37,830 nt of DNA from an uncultured Candidatus Berkelbacteria bacterium (GCA_903834195.1 CAILIB010000038.1:1-37830); one strand, 5' to 3'; shown: positions 15,735 through 23,794, counted from the first letter of the stretch. The notes: generated by a model from the letters alone, not told the origin. Numbers and translations: made by a program.

Positions 15735-18700
15735 CTACTTTTTGTAGAAGCTTATAAATTCGTGGTGGTTAGCACTGAACATCTCAGATGCAATTAAATT
15801 GATATTTACCTGCATATTTTCTGAGATCGAATGGTTTACAGCTCTCTCAAGGAGTTGGTAGACGTCATTTACATGCCAAGCACCGGAATCCTCCTTCATC
15901 ATTGTCGGAGTAATTAATGATAAAAGCTCAATCGTTTTTTCTGGAAAATTATCAACAAGCTTTTCTAGACCATTTAAAATGAGTGAAAAGTGTTCTAGTT
16001 TTCCTCCTGTAATCTTGGCGGCGGCGAGAATTAGATCTAGCTTAAGCTCTTCATCAAATGCAATCCTCACGAACCAATCTCCAAGCGCTACCATTGAAGG
16101 ACTCTTTGGGTACTCGTTTAGTAATAATTCATGAATGTGTCGGAGTTTATCGATCTGTCCACTCGCAAAGTTATAATCTTTGAACATCATGCCAATTTGC
16201 ACGATGATTTCTTTCCTTTCCGCCTCAGTAGACTTACTAAAAAGCTCCATGAACCATTCAAGTGGGCTGAGGTTTAGCATAAACCCTAATACTAAGAACT
16301 CTGCGTGTCTAACTACAATCCCAACATTAAACCCATGAACACCTGTTACATCTCGAAGGTCTTCTGGGTGCTGTGAGTAAAATAGAAAATGTTGTTCAAG
16401 GCTTGGATAGAGTGATTGATCTAACCTGCCCTGTCGCAAATAAGAAGCCCAAGCTTCAGCTCTTTCCTTGCTGGTGCCAGATAGAGGGAAGATATACTCT
16501 AAATTTTGAGTATACCAAGTGGGGTCTATATAATTTAGGTGTGGTAGGTGAGAAGCGATTACTGATCTAGTTAATGCTGTAGCAGAAGGGCTTGATGCAA
16601 GGCTTTTTAACTGCAAACCAATTTCGGGTCTAATTGTAACAAGGAGGGATTCTTTATAATCCTTACCCAGATGGTTTTTTAACTGAAGGGCGTAATTTAC
16701 GGCTCCATAAGCAGCTTTACCAACTACGCTGTTCAGGGCTAGAAAGTCAAAATCGTTATTTGAGCTTCCTTCTTCGATTTCTCGTATGTGGACTTCTTCT
16801 GGATCTGCGGAGGCTAGTATCTTCGTAATTAATTCCCACAACTTTTTCCTGCTACTTTCTCCTAATGTTTCAAACATTCCTAGTGCTGCTTCCATCAAAT
16901 CAATGACTTTATAGAGAATTGCAGATGTAATACGATCCTCTTTACCCGTGATTTCGTCAGTCAGTTGAAGGAGCCAATTAAGTGTATTTTCTACTACTTC
17001 ATCACCAAACTTTTGTGTGTTTTCTTTTAAGCCAGTAAGAATTGCTGGGTAGTGGCCAGTGGGTAGATTTTTAATGAATCCTGAAGCCAGGTAGTGTGTA
17101 GGATTATCTCGGAAAAGCCTCGTTAAACCTTCGCTTAACTCATCGGTATGAAAACCAAAGGGATCGTTGCTGGCCTCTGTTGTGGCTAAATATTTTGCCA
17201 GTTCCTCGGGCGTGTATGAATCCAAATCCATCGGTTTTGGTTTTTTCGGCGTAAACTCAGCTCCTCCATTACCCATAATGATGGCTTCTTGGGCATGTTT
17301 TTCGCCATATTTATTTAGTAGCTCATTGTAGAGATTCTTTGAGAGTATTAATTTATCTGCAAAAGTTCTTAATCGAGTGAGAATGTAGTTTTGTTGGTGA
17401 GGTTCATATTCATCTAAAGTTTTGAGTCCTCCTACCGCATCAATAATCGCCTTTTCGTATAGCTTAACAAATTGATCTGTAATTAAATTTGCATGTTTTT
17501 CCTTAAAGGCATCAAATTCGATTCCGATACCATGTCCGTTGATCAATGATGGATCATTAAAAATCTTTTCTAAAATAAGATTGTTATTGAAAGAATAATC
17601 CAGGTTAGTAAGCAAGAACATTGCCAATCTTTTAAAAATTAGCCACCTTTCTCTTAGGAGTATGTCAAGTAAGCCCTCTGCTTGACGTTGGTTTGCTTTA
17701 ACTGCGTGGATAAGCTCCACTAAGCTATTTATCAACAGGTCATTTACGTTATGATCTCTCTCACTATCATTAATGCGAACTCTAGAGATGCTGGAAAAAT
17801 CTTCCCATGTCTCAAGATCTTCAGGGTGAGCGCCACGCTTTTTGGCATCCATAAATTCACGGAGCCTCTTGATAAGCACAGTTCCTGCCATCAGTGGTCG
17901 TGCTTGCATGAATGGTTTAAAGTTGCCCTCTAAGTATTCTTGATACTGCCAATCTCCTATTGCTGGCTTTGCCTCTAATTTGAAGTAGTACTCAATGTTT
18001 TCAGGATCATAGTCCGGTGGGGTTGGTGGTGTGTTAAGCCTTAATATATTACTAACAATTGCTTGAGCTTCACGATAAGATCGCTTTTCAGTGAATCTTA
18101 TAACGAGTAGTCCAGCTTTTTCTACTAACAATCTGTAGTGTGCAAAATCTGACCTCACCCACTTGCTGACTAACTGAGCGATATCTCTATTCAAGTACTG
18201 TGGTGGGAGTTTTTGAATGCAATCTAGCAAGTCTCCCATAACCCTCGGGTTGTCGGTGTTACGAATAGGTGAGGTTATGACAGAATTCAATTCTTCCCCA
18301 GAGAGTTGATCGGCAATTTTTATTACGTAGGTCAGGGGTAGGTGTGCTGGGGTTATGATTCCTTCAGCGGTACTTATTAAGGGTGAAGTGCTATTAAAAA
18401 GCCCCTGAGCGATAAGAAACGGGAACCATCTTGGATTTCGTAAATTTTTAAAAAAGAGCTCAAAATGTTGGGGTCGACGCAAAAGTGCCTTGAATTTATC
18501 TTGCTGAGAACTGTTAGGAGGGGTAAAGGGATCTTTATTAGCGGCTTTGACTAATTCCTCAAGTGAATCTGCACTATCGATCGGTGGGAATAGAAGGCCA
18601 TATAAAGCATCTTCTAAGAGTTCCCATTTCTTAATGCACTCTTGCCAGTCTTCAGGTTGATAGGAGGGGAGGTCAGTAACATGCGCCCTTATTACAAACC

Positions 18701-19145
18701 ATTGAGTTAGCTCGTCCCAATTTTCGGTTGCTGTATTTACTGCGTCAGTTGCGGGAATCAGTACAGTATCGTCCGTTAGGACATGGTGTAAGGTGCTTGA
18801 GTTTGAGGGTCTAGCTTGATAGTCTTTATATTTTTGAATTAAAGTCGCAAGACTTTCTTTGCCCTTTTCATTTAATGTTTCTGCCTGACCATCCCATGCT
18901 CCTACGAGTGTTTTTAAATCCTCATCAGCTTGAAATGCTCTCTTGACGTCCTTTCCGGCAGCTTGTGCAACTTGTCGGGCAAAGGTATTAGCAAACTCTC
19001 TTACACCATGAGCAAAGAAATGTACTTCAACGCTTACTCCTGTTCCCTCCGATAATTTAATTACATGCAAATAGAGGTCAGCTAATTGGCTAGATCTAAG
19101 TCGCAATGCCTCTTCATTTTTTATTCTCTGCTCCACTTTATTCAT
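15735..19145 (-). CDS. Very large helical protein (1136 aa), unknown function
   Basis: 1136 residues, soluble, almost entirely predicted alpha-helical and resembling HEAT/TPR-type solenoids. No Walker motifs, nuclease, TIR, Sir2 or peptidase signature is visible. The segment FELFFKNLRNPRWFPFLIAQGLF (about residues 233-255) resembles a motif I associate with the helical arrays of large bacterial defence-type proteins; that link is memory-based and tentative. The N-terminus (VSVEVHFFAHGVREFANTF) is the most strand-like part. The start at 19145 lacks a clear ribosome binding site. It stands alone on the minus strand between the repeat-bracketed gene and the recombinase module, so it is an accessory gene. 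Confidence 0.75.
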   Translation of the reverse strand: MNKVEQRIKNEEALRLRSSQLADLYLHVIKLSEGTGVSVEVHFFAHGVREFANTFARQVAQAAGKDVKRAFQADEDLKTLVGAWDGQAETLNEKGKESLATLIQKYKDYQARPSNSSTLHHVLTDDTVLIPATDAVNTATENWDELTQWFVIRAHVTDLPSYQPEDWQECIKKWELLEDALYGLLFPPIDSADSLEELVKAANKDPFTPPNSSQQDKFKALLRRPQHFELFFKNLRNPRWFPFLIAQGLFNSTSPLISTAEGIITPAHLPLTYVIKIADQLSGEELNSVITSPIRNTDNPRVMGDLLDCIQKLPPQYLNRDIAQLVSKWVRSDFAHYRLLVEKAGLLVIRFTEKRSYREAQAIVSNILRLNTPPTPPDYDPENIEYYFKLEAKPAIGDWQYQEYLEGNFKPFMQARPLMAGTVLIKRLREFMDAKKRGAHPEDLETWEDFSSISRVRINDSERDHNVNDLLINSLVELIHAVKANQRQAEGLLDILLRERWLIFKRLAMFLLTNLDYSFNNNLILEKIFNDPSLINGHGIGIEFDAFKEKHANLITDQFVKLYEKAIIDAVGGLKTLDEYEPHQQNYILTRLRTFADKLILSKNLYNELLNKYGEKHAQEAIIMGNGGAEFTPKKPKPMDLDSYTPEELAKYLATTEASNDPFGFHTDELSEGLTRLFRDNPTHYLASGFIKNLPTGHYPAILTGLKENTQKFGDEVVENTLNWLLQLTDEITGKEDRITSAILYKVIDLMEAALGMFETLGESSRKKLWELITKILASADPEEVHIREIEEGSSNNDFDFLALNSVVGKAAYGAVNYALQLKNHLGKDYKESLLVTIRPEIGLQLKSLASSPSATALTRSVIASHLPHLNYIDPTWYTQNLEYIFPLSGTSKERAEAWASYLRQGRLDQSLYPSLEQHFLFYSQHPEDLRDVTGVHGFNVGIVVRHAEFLVLGFMLNLSPLEWFMELFSKSTEAERKEIIVQIGMMFKDYNFASGQIDKLRHIHELLLNEYPKSPSMVALGDWFVRIAFDEELKLDLILAAAKITGGKLEHFSLILNGLEKLVDNFPEKTIELLSLITPTMMKEDSGAWHVNDVYQLLERAVNHSISENMQVNINLIASEMFSANHHEFISFYKK

Positions 19146-19287
19146 TTTTGGAGTTCAAGCTTTTTATAAGGAGTGAGTTAGTAGCGGGAGAGATAAAGCT
19201 ATGCTAGCAAAAAATTCTTAAACAAACATTAAACAAATCTGAATATAGTTTTTTGCTAGAAATTCTGAAAGCAGCTATTATCAGTAA

Positions 19288-19422
19288 GTCTAGACCAATC
19301 AGTATACAAGGGGCTTCTGTATCCCAGTCGCCTGTACCCAAAAATCGGCAGTCGTCCGAATACTTGGGTACACATCGTGTATTCTGGTTGGCCTAGACAG
19401 CTCAGGACGGCTGTCGTTTTTT
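19288..19422 (+). ncRNA. Structured RNA element with overlapping terminator (attenuator or sRNA)
   Basis: GTCTAGACCAATCAG (19288-19302) pairs with CTGGTTGGCCTAGAC (19384-19398), 14 of 15 positions including one G-U. Inside it TGTACCCAA (about 19333) pairs with TTGGGTACA (about 19364). Directly after, GACAGC (19396-19401) pairs with GCTGTC (19410-19415) followed by GTTTTTT, an intrinsic terminator. The GAC at 19396-19398 belongs to both the outer stem and the terminator, so the two folds compete. It ends 15 bp before the ATG at 19437. It could be a switch controlling that gene or a free small RNA. No known riboswitch class is recognised. Confidence 0.6.
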
Positions 19423-19436
19423 ATTAGCACGAATAT

Positions 19437-19796
19437 ATGGCAAAATCACAACTCAACGTTGAACGTCTAAAGAAGGTGATAATTGTTGTTGTGCATCTGA
19501 TAGTTGCAATCTCTTTCCTTGCAGCCTTAAACGCTAATCGAGAATTCAATAAGCAAGTAAACGCTTGGGCAACCTGCTTCACAAGTCAACCAAATCACTG
19601 GATGCAAAGCCAAGAAGACAAGGCATTTAATGCTTGCGAGTCCTATGCTCACGATGAGGATCAGGCAAAAAACCAGAGGCAAGCTTACCTCTTTATAGGA
19701 TCAGGAATACTCATCCTCTACTGGATAGGTAAACCAATTGCTGAAAATACATACCGATATATCTACAGTGGAGAGAGCGAAACTTCAAAGCCCTAG
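19437..19796 (+). CDS. Small two-helix membrane protein
   Basis: 119 residues. Two membrane helices (about 13-32, KKVIIVVVHLIVAISFLAAL; about 84-99, LFIGSGILILYWIG) flank a polar loop with two cysteines (TCFTSQ and NACESY) that may form a disulfide outside the cell. Both termini are predicted cytoplasmic. No family is recognised. It lies immediately after the structured RNA with competing terminator, and 140 bp before the terminase-like gene, so it is the first gene of the presumed mobile module. Confidence 0.65.
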   Translation: MAKSQLNVERLKKVIIVVVHLIVAISFLAALNANREFNKQVNAWATCFTSQPNHWMQSQEDKAFNACESYAHDEDQAKNQRQAYLFIGSGILILYWIGKPIAENTYRYIYSGESETSKP

Positions 19797-19935
19797 ATAG
19801 CCCCTGCCAGTGGGGTATCACCCCAATCCCGCCACTTTAAGAGTCATGCTGAATCACCTGTAATACGCACACCAAATTTTTTGATACCCCCTCCCAAAGT
19901 GATAGAGTAGGGTCGAACCAAAAATAAATACAAAT

Positions 19936-20352
19936 ATGCTAAATACTAAGCTCACTCAGAAGCAGCTCTCTTTTGTGGAGAACTATCTGTTAAATGGTGG
20001 AAATGGTACACAAGCTGTTTTAGGGTCATATAAGACCAGAAATCGTAAATCAGCCAGTGTCATTGCTTCTCGTAACCTTCAGAATCCTCGAATAGCCCAA
20101 GCCCTGAGAGGTTCGCCGGAAACAGAGAGAGTTATCCTGGATTCTATTGCAAGAACTATCAAGGAAGGATTAGAGGCAACAATAGACGGAAAGGTGCCCG
20201 ACTATGTAATTAGACATATGTTTGTGACTACTTGTATAGAGTTAATGAACCTCAATCCAAGGCCAGAAAAACAAGTTACAAAATCAGGAGTTTTAACACA
20301 AGAAGCGATAGATCGTATACGAACACGAGACGCAATCAGAAAGCGCAGTTAG
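19936..20352 (+). CDS. Terminase small-subunit-like DNA-binding protein
   Basis: 138 residues. The N-terminal 60 follow the terminase small-subunit (Terminase_2) pattern: LTQKQLSFVENYLLNGGNGT, then 'QAVLGSYKTRNRKSASVIASR' and NLQNPRIAQAL, i.e. the HTH that normally binds phage packaging sites. The remaining part is helical and basic. No large terminase, portal or capsid gene is nearby, so it is not evidence of a prophage; in CPR-type genomes such domains occur alone beside recombinases and may act as DNA-binding regulators. It has no Shine-Dalgarno. A gene-free stretch of about 316 bp follows (20353-20668), holding only a weak hairpin near 20612 followed by a T-tract. Confidence 0.7.
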   Translation: MLNTKLTQKQLSFVENYLLNGGNGTQAVLGSYKTRNRKSASVIASRNLQNPRIAQALRGSPETERVILDSIARTIKEGLEATIDGKVPDYVIRHMFVTTCIELMNLNPRPEKQVTKSGVLTQEAIDRIRTRDAIRKRS

Positions 20353-20668
20353 TACTAGTTATCCTTTTGGACATAAGAAGGCCTTAAATCGCACTAGGTG
20401 AGGTTATAGGGCATGATCGAGCGTGTGACTTCATGGTGATTAGGGGCTCTGGAATCTTATACTTGAGCTTATCGTGCACTTGCAAAAGTATGCAAACGAT
20501 CTTATCATTGATGCGTACATTCAAAACACAAACAAATATCTCTCAATCGATACAACTAAGCGCTAGCAGGCGTTTAGAGCTGTATATCTGACCAAGAAAA
20601 ATAGCTGCTCCAGAGTTTACCTCCTGGTGTTTTTTGCTTTGTGCGCATTGAGCCACAAATACAAAAAG

Positions 20669-20818
20669 ATGGAACAGTCAAATACGGTTGAGGTTGATCC
20701 GCTTACCCCTAAAGAGAAGGTGGAAATAAGGAAGAAGATAAAAAGCGATTCTAAGGAACTTGCTGCTTTTCTGTATAGTATTTATCGTAAGAAGAAGCTC
20801 CAAGAGCTTGAGGTGTAA
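20669..20818 (+). CDS. Small highly charged helical protein upstream of the recombinase
   Basis: 49 residues from the ATG at 20669 (MEQSNTVEVDPLTPKEKVEI...). The frame extends to 20627, but that part overlaps a T-tract and hairpin and reads poorly. The protein is one long Lys/Glu helix, ending KKKLQELEV. It stops 22 bp before the recombinase start on the same strand, suggesting cotranscription and a possible role as recombinase accessory or directionality factor; that is positional inference only. Confidence 0.5.
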   Translation: MEQSNTVEVDPLTPKEKVEIRKKIKSDSKELAAFLYSIYRKKKLQELEV

Positions 20819-20840
20819 GATAGAATAAATAGACAACCCT

Positions 20841-22445
20841 ATGACCAAGACCATCAGATCAATCGCATTGTGTCGTGTTTCTACCCCAGAGCAAGCACTT
20901 ACTGGGCATAGTTTGGAACGCCAAAATGAAAATGTGTACAGAGGAGCAGATGAGTTAGGGGCACCAATAAAAGAAAGGTGGTCACTAGATCAATCTAGTC
21001 GTGCTGGTAAGAATTTCAAGAGAAAGGATCTCAATGAGATGATTGCCTACTGTAAGGCAAATCCAGATGTGAAATATCTCATTGTTGATGAAGTGGATCG
21101 CTTCATGCGGGATATTAAATACTTTTACTATTTTGAGGCTGTATTCGAGCAGTTGGGAGTTAAAGTCTGGTACGCATCTCAACCTGAATTGAACGGTGAC
21201 AACATGATGGCAAAGCTGAATAAGCTATTCCTAATCTTCAGGGCAGAGGCAAGTAATGATGAGAGGATAGGTAAGACTACAAATGGTTTAAGAGAACGAG
21301 TAAGGCTTGGCTATTATCCTTTTCCAACTCCACAGGGATATAAACGGACTATAACGCCCGGTTTATTTGAGCCTGATGATGTTCGGTTCAACCTTCTCCA
21401 GAAAGCATTTCGTAAAGTTCTCCTTGGCAGTAATTACAAGGAAACGACTGCTTGGTTAACTCAGCAGGGGTATTTAACTCCACAGGGCAAGTTATTAAGT
21501 CCAAATCGCTTTCGTGAGATGTTGAAGTGTCCATATTATGCGGGAGTTATTCGTATTACCGGTTGGGATTTTACCAATGAACATCCTTTGCATAAAAAGA
21601 TGGTTACTCTAGAGGAGTTTGATCTTATACAGGAAAGAATTGATAAGAAAAAATATAAAATTCCTCATAGAAATCATAATCCTGAGTATAAGCTCTCAAA
21701 CCTTATGGAGTGCGCTGAATGTGGTGGAAGACTGGTAGGGTTTCCTCATAGGAACGGTAAGGGTTGGGTAGGGCACAAGTACAGATGTCGTGGTTGTAAA
21801 AAGAAAATGTATCAGCGTGTAGATGTACATGGGGCATTAGATGATCTATTGGTTCATGCCCATTTAGTTAATGAGAATAAGGGTCAATTCATTGCTGATC
21901 TCAAAGAAACCTGGAAAGAAGGTCGATCTGAGGCCTTTGGTCACATCCAGATTCTTGAGGCAAGGAGAGCTACTCTAGATGAGGAAAAGAAAAAATACCT
22001 TACGGCCTTAGCAATGTATCCAGCGTTAAAGGATGACTACTTACAGCAGATAAGCGATGTTGTAGAGAAGATAAAAGCAGTGGATGAGGAGATGGTAACT
22101 GCTAAAAAGGTGGATGATGATCTCATAGAATTTACCAAGTTTGCATTGGATTATGTGGATGGCCTTAAGGACAATTGGTGGGACTTGAGTTTTGCTGACA
22201 TGAAAAAGTGTAAACAACTTCTATTTCCAAGCGGTTTTTCAATAAATTATTTAGGAAAAGTTTACACCCCTGAAATTAGCCCACTTTTCAGGTTGGAAGG
22301 GTACGAAAAAGAGCCCTTTAGGGGCTCAAATCTCGGTATGGTGGAGGTGGCGGGGGTTGAACCCGCGTCCATCATGGGTATTTCTGGGATTCTCCATGCT
22401 CAGTCTGTCCATATACGTACGCACACGGGACAGACAAGTGCGTGA
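20841..22445 (+). CDS. Large serine recombinase whose 3' end overlaps ssrA antisense
   Basis: 534 residues. The resolvase catalytic domain (1-150) has Ser14 in LCRVSTPEQ and the typical ERQ...Y helix. The recombinase domain (about 165-260) and a zinc ribbon with CAEC...CRGC near residues 294-320 follow, then a coiled coil, the layout of large serine integrases. The expected family-like ending is YTPEISPLFRL at about residue 480. After it the frame runs on through the ssrA terminator (KEPFRGSNLG) and antisense through the tmRNA 3' domain (VEVAGVEPAS), stopping at 22445. The last 50 or so residues therefore come from host DNA and show that the element abuts ssrA. It probably integrates or excises the neighbouring module at this site. 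Confidence 0.88.
   Translation: MTKTIRSIALCRVSTPEQALTGHSLERQNENVYRGADELGAPIKERWSLDQSSRAGKNFKRKDLNEMIAYCKANPDVKYLIVDEVDRFMRDIKYFYYFEAVFEQLGVKVWYASQPELNGDNMMAKLNKLFLIFRAEASNDERIGKTTNGLRERVRLGYYPFPTPQGYKRTITPGLFEPDDVRFNLLQKAFRKVLLGSNYKETTAWLTQQGYLTPQGKLLSPNRFREMLKCPYYAGVIRITGWDFTNEHPLHKKMVTLEEFDLIQERIDKKKYKIPHRNHNPEYKLSNLMECAECGGRLVGFPHRNGKGWVGHKYRCRGCKKKMYQRVDVHGALDDLLVHAHLVNENKGQFIADLKETWKEGRSEAFGHIQILEARRATLDEEKKKYLTALAMYPALKDDYLQQISDVVEKIKAVDEEMVTAKKVDDDLIEFTKFALDYVDGLKDNWWDLSFADMKKCKQLLFPSGFSINYLGKVYTPEISPLFRLEGYEKEPFRGSNLGMVEVAGVEPASIMGISGILHAQSVHIRTHTGQTSA
22304..22330 (-). terminator. Intrinsic terminator of ssrA, inside the recombinase gene
   Basis: On the minus strand GAGCCC-CTAAA-GGGCTC is followed by TTTTTCG. 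It begins 9 bp past the tmRNA 3' CCA and codes for part of the recombinase C-terminus on the other strand. Confidence 0.88.
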
Positions 22446-22725
22446 GTACGTCGTTCCGTAATCTTAGCTGTGGGTACGGTACCTATCCACAGAGCGACCA
22501 ATCTATATTATGCCGCTCTCCCGCCAGTTGGCGAAACGGGTGCGACAGCCTAATTAGATTAGGCGAATGCAGGTACAGCAACAGGAGCGAAAACGCTCTT
22601 GAAGGCAGTAGCTACACGTGCAAAGGTGTTTGCACTTGGGTTTTGTGTACGGATTTACGAGGAAGCACACAACCTCGGCATGCTGGTCCAGAAGGGACCA
22701 CACGGTGTCGAATTAATACACCCCC
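22339..22725 (-). ncRNA. ssrA: Transfer-messenger RNA (tmRNA)
   Basis: 387 nt on the minus strand. The 5' end GGGGGTG pairs with CACCTCC before an encoded ACCA, and the T-arm (GCGGG-TTCAACC-CCCGC) is canonical. The 5' end continues with the conserved TTCGAC. The resume codon GCA (22633-22631) opens a 24-codon tag that begins ANTF, ends PAFA and stops at TAA (22561-22559). tmRNA, with SmpB, rescues stalled ribosomes and marks the products for degradation. The tag is hydrophobic with Arg and Lys inside and ends in AFA rather than the common LAA. The 3' third is overlapped antisense by the serine recombinase frame. Confidence 0.95.
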
Positions 22726-22748
22726 ATGTTGTTCAGGTTCACCAAGTG

Positions 22749-22757
22749 ATTATACCA
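22749..22757 (-). promoter_or_regulatory. Extended -10 promoter of ssrA
   Basis: On the minus strand TGGTATAAT (TGn plus perfect TATAAT) lies about 24 bp upstream of the mature tmRNA 5' end. A TGGAAA 16 bp further upstream may serve as a poor -35. RNase P would trim the leader. Confidence 0.75.
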
Positions 22758-22833
22758 GAAAATACGATTTTTTCCAGACTTGACCATATACAATTATAAG
22801 TAGAAACTAGGAGTGTCTTGAACAAGGAGTGTC

Positions 22834-22971
22834 ATGATGATTGAGTTTACGCAACATTCACTGTTTGGTGGTATAACCACTGTTCGATATTTTATCGAAT
22901 CCCCGGACAACACGGACGTCTCGATGTACCAAGAAGTAGACGATCAGCCTACTTTGGATAACCTATCTTAA
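22834..22971 (+). CDS. Small acidic protein (45 aa), unknown function
   Basis: The reading frame MMIEFTQHSLFGGITTVRYF continues to ...PTLDNLS and TAA. It has a good Shine-Dalgarno, AAGGAG at 22824-22829; spacing is better for the second ATG at 22837, so the product may be 44 residues. A terminator follows 20 bp downstream. Acidic, no membrane helix, no recognised family. Upstream, AGGAGTGTC occurs twice (about 22810 and 22826). Confidence 0.55.
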   Translation: MMIEFTQHSLFGGITTVRYFIESPDNTDVSMYQEVDDQPTLDNLS

Positions 22972-22991
22972 TAGTCCAACTTGGACTTCGC

Positions 22992-23016
22992 CCGGGGGCA
23001 CGGCCCCCATTTTTTA
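22992..23016 (+). terminator. Terminator of the 45-aa gene
   Basis: GGGGGC-ACG-GCCCCC followed by ATTTTTTAT. It ends just 4 bp before the -35 of the next promoter. Confidence 0.88.
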
Positions 23017-23019
23017 TAC

Positions 23020-23049
23020 TTGACAGCAGAACAAAATGTAAAGTATACT
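23020..23049 (+). promoter_or_regulatory. Strong sigma-70-type promoter of the XRE-Hsp20 gene
   Basis: TTGACA (23020-23025) and TATACT (23044-23049) are separated by 18 bp, the best consensus promoter in the window. The leader is only about 18 nt and contains the Shine-Dalgarno AAGGGG (23059-23064). No obvious operator palindrome for the encoded HTH was seen. Confidence 0.85.
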
Positions 23050-23073
23050 TTCCATCAGAAGGGGATTGTTCAT

Positions 23074-23784
23074 ATGAACGACAACAAGAACGTTATCCAC
23101 ATTCGAATCCGAGACTTGCGACGTGAGAAATCACTCACGCAAGAAGAGCTTGCAGAAGCTCTTGGAGTATCGCGACAGTCGATCAACGCCATGGAAGCGG
23201 GTCGCTGTTTACCGAGTTTACCGGTGGCACTTCAAATTGCCTCGTTTTTTTCGGTGCCAATTACACTCTTGTTCGGCCTCGAAGAAGAAATGCAACAAGC
23301 TGTACAACAAATTCAACAGATTCAACCAGTTGGAAATCAACGGAAGGAGAATATGTCTCAATTAGTACCATGGTCACCACTTCGCGAAATGCGCGAAATG
23401 CTTGACGAAATGATGGATGAAACAATGAACTATGCACCAGCTACTGGTGTTACGGTTCCTGCAGTCAATATTTCACAAACTGAGCAAGAAGTTCACATCG
23501 ATCTTCGTTTGCCTGGGTTTAAGAAAGAAGATCTCACTATCGAAGTTGGTGAGGACTTTCTCGCTGTTTCAGGTGAAGCTAAGCATGATCATGCAGAAGG
23601 AAATAAGCAATACTTCCGCCGAGAATTCGTTTCACAGAACTTCTCACGAACAGTTTCACTTCCAGCAATTGTGCAAACTACAGGTGCTGAAGCCGAAATG
23701 AAGCATGGAGTGCTCAATATTCGACTCAAGAAAGCGGTTGAGGAAAAGCCAAAAACCAATCGGATCGAAATTAAAGCTGACTAA
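23074..23784 (+). CDS. XRE-family HTH regulator fused in frame to an Hsp20 small heat-shock chaperone
   Basis: 236 residues from the ATG at 23074 (AAGGGG 9 nt upstream; the frame is open further up but that part overlaps the promoter). Residues 8-62 are an XRE/Cro helix-turn-helix (IRDLRREKSLTQEELAEALG, then VSRQSINAMEAGRCLPS). A Gln/Ile linker follows (QQAVQQIQQIQPVG). From about residue 94, MSQLVPWSPLREM is the usual N-terminus of a bacterial Hsp20, then an alpha-crystallin domain (VNISQTEQEVHIDLRLPGFK ... FLAVSGEAK ... FSRTVSLPA ... GVLNIRLKK). An internal AAGGAG plus ATG at 23353 could also give a free 143-aa Hsp20. A chaperone-sensing repressor is a natural idea, but it is inference. Confidence 0.88.
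   Translation: MNDNKNVIHIRIRDLRREKSLTQEELAEALGVSRQSINAMEAGRCLPSLPVALQIASFFSVPITLLFGLEEEMQQAVQQIQQIQPVGNQRKENMSQLVPWSPLREMREMLDEMMDETMNYAPATGVTVPAVNISQTEQEVHIDLRLPGFKKEDLTIEVGEDFLAVSGEAKHDHAEGNKQYFRREFVSQNFSRTVSLPAIVQTTGAEAEMKHGVLNIRLKKAVEEKPKTNRIEIKAD
23344..23355 (+). promoter_or_regulatory. Internal ribosome binding site and ATG for a free Hsp20
   Basis: AAGGAG at 23344-23349 lies 3 nt before an in-frame ATG at 23353 that starts MSQLVPWSPLREM, a normal Hsp20 N-terminus. Spacing is short but workable. Confidence 0.5.
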
Positions 23785-23794
23785 GCTAATAAAA

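Noticed and set aside
20353-20668. Possible gene or RNA between the terminase-like gene and the recombinase
   Set aside because: No ORF with a start and no strong fold; only a weak CCAG/CTGG hairpin with a T-tract near 20612.
22442-22799. Plus-strand frames across ssrA
   Set aside because: They arise from the tmRNA sequence read in antisense and have no protein-like composition.
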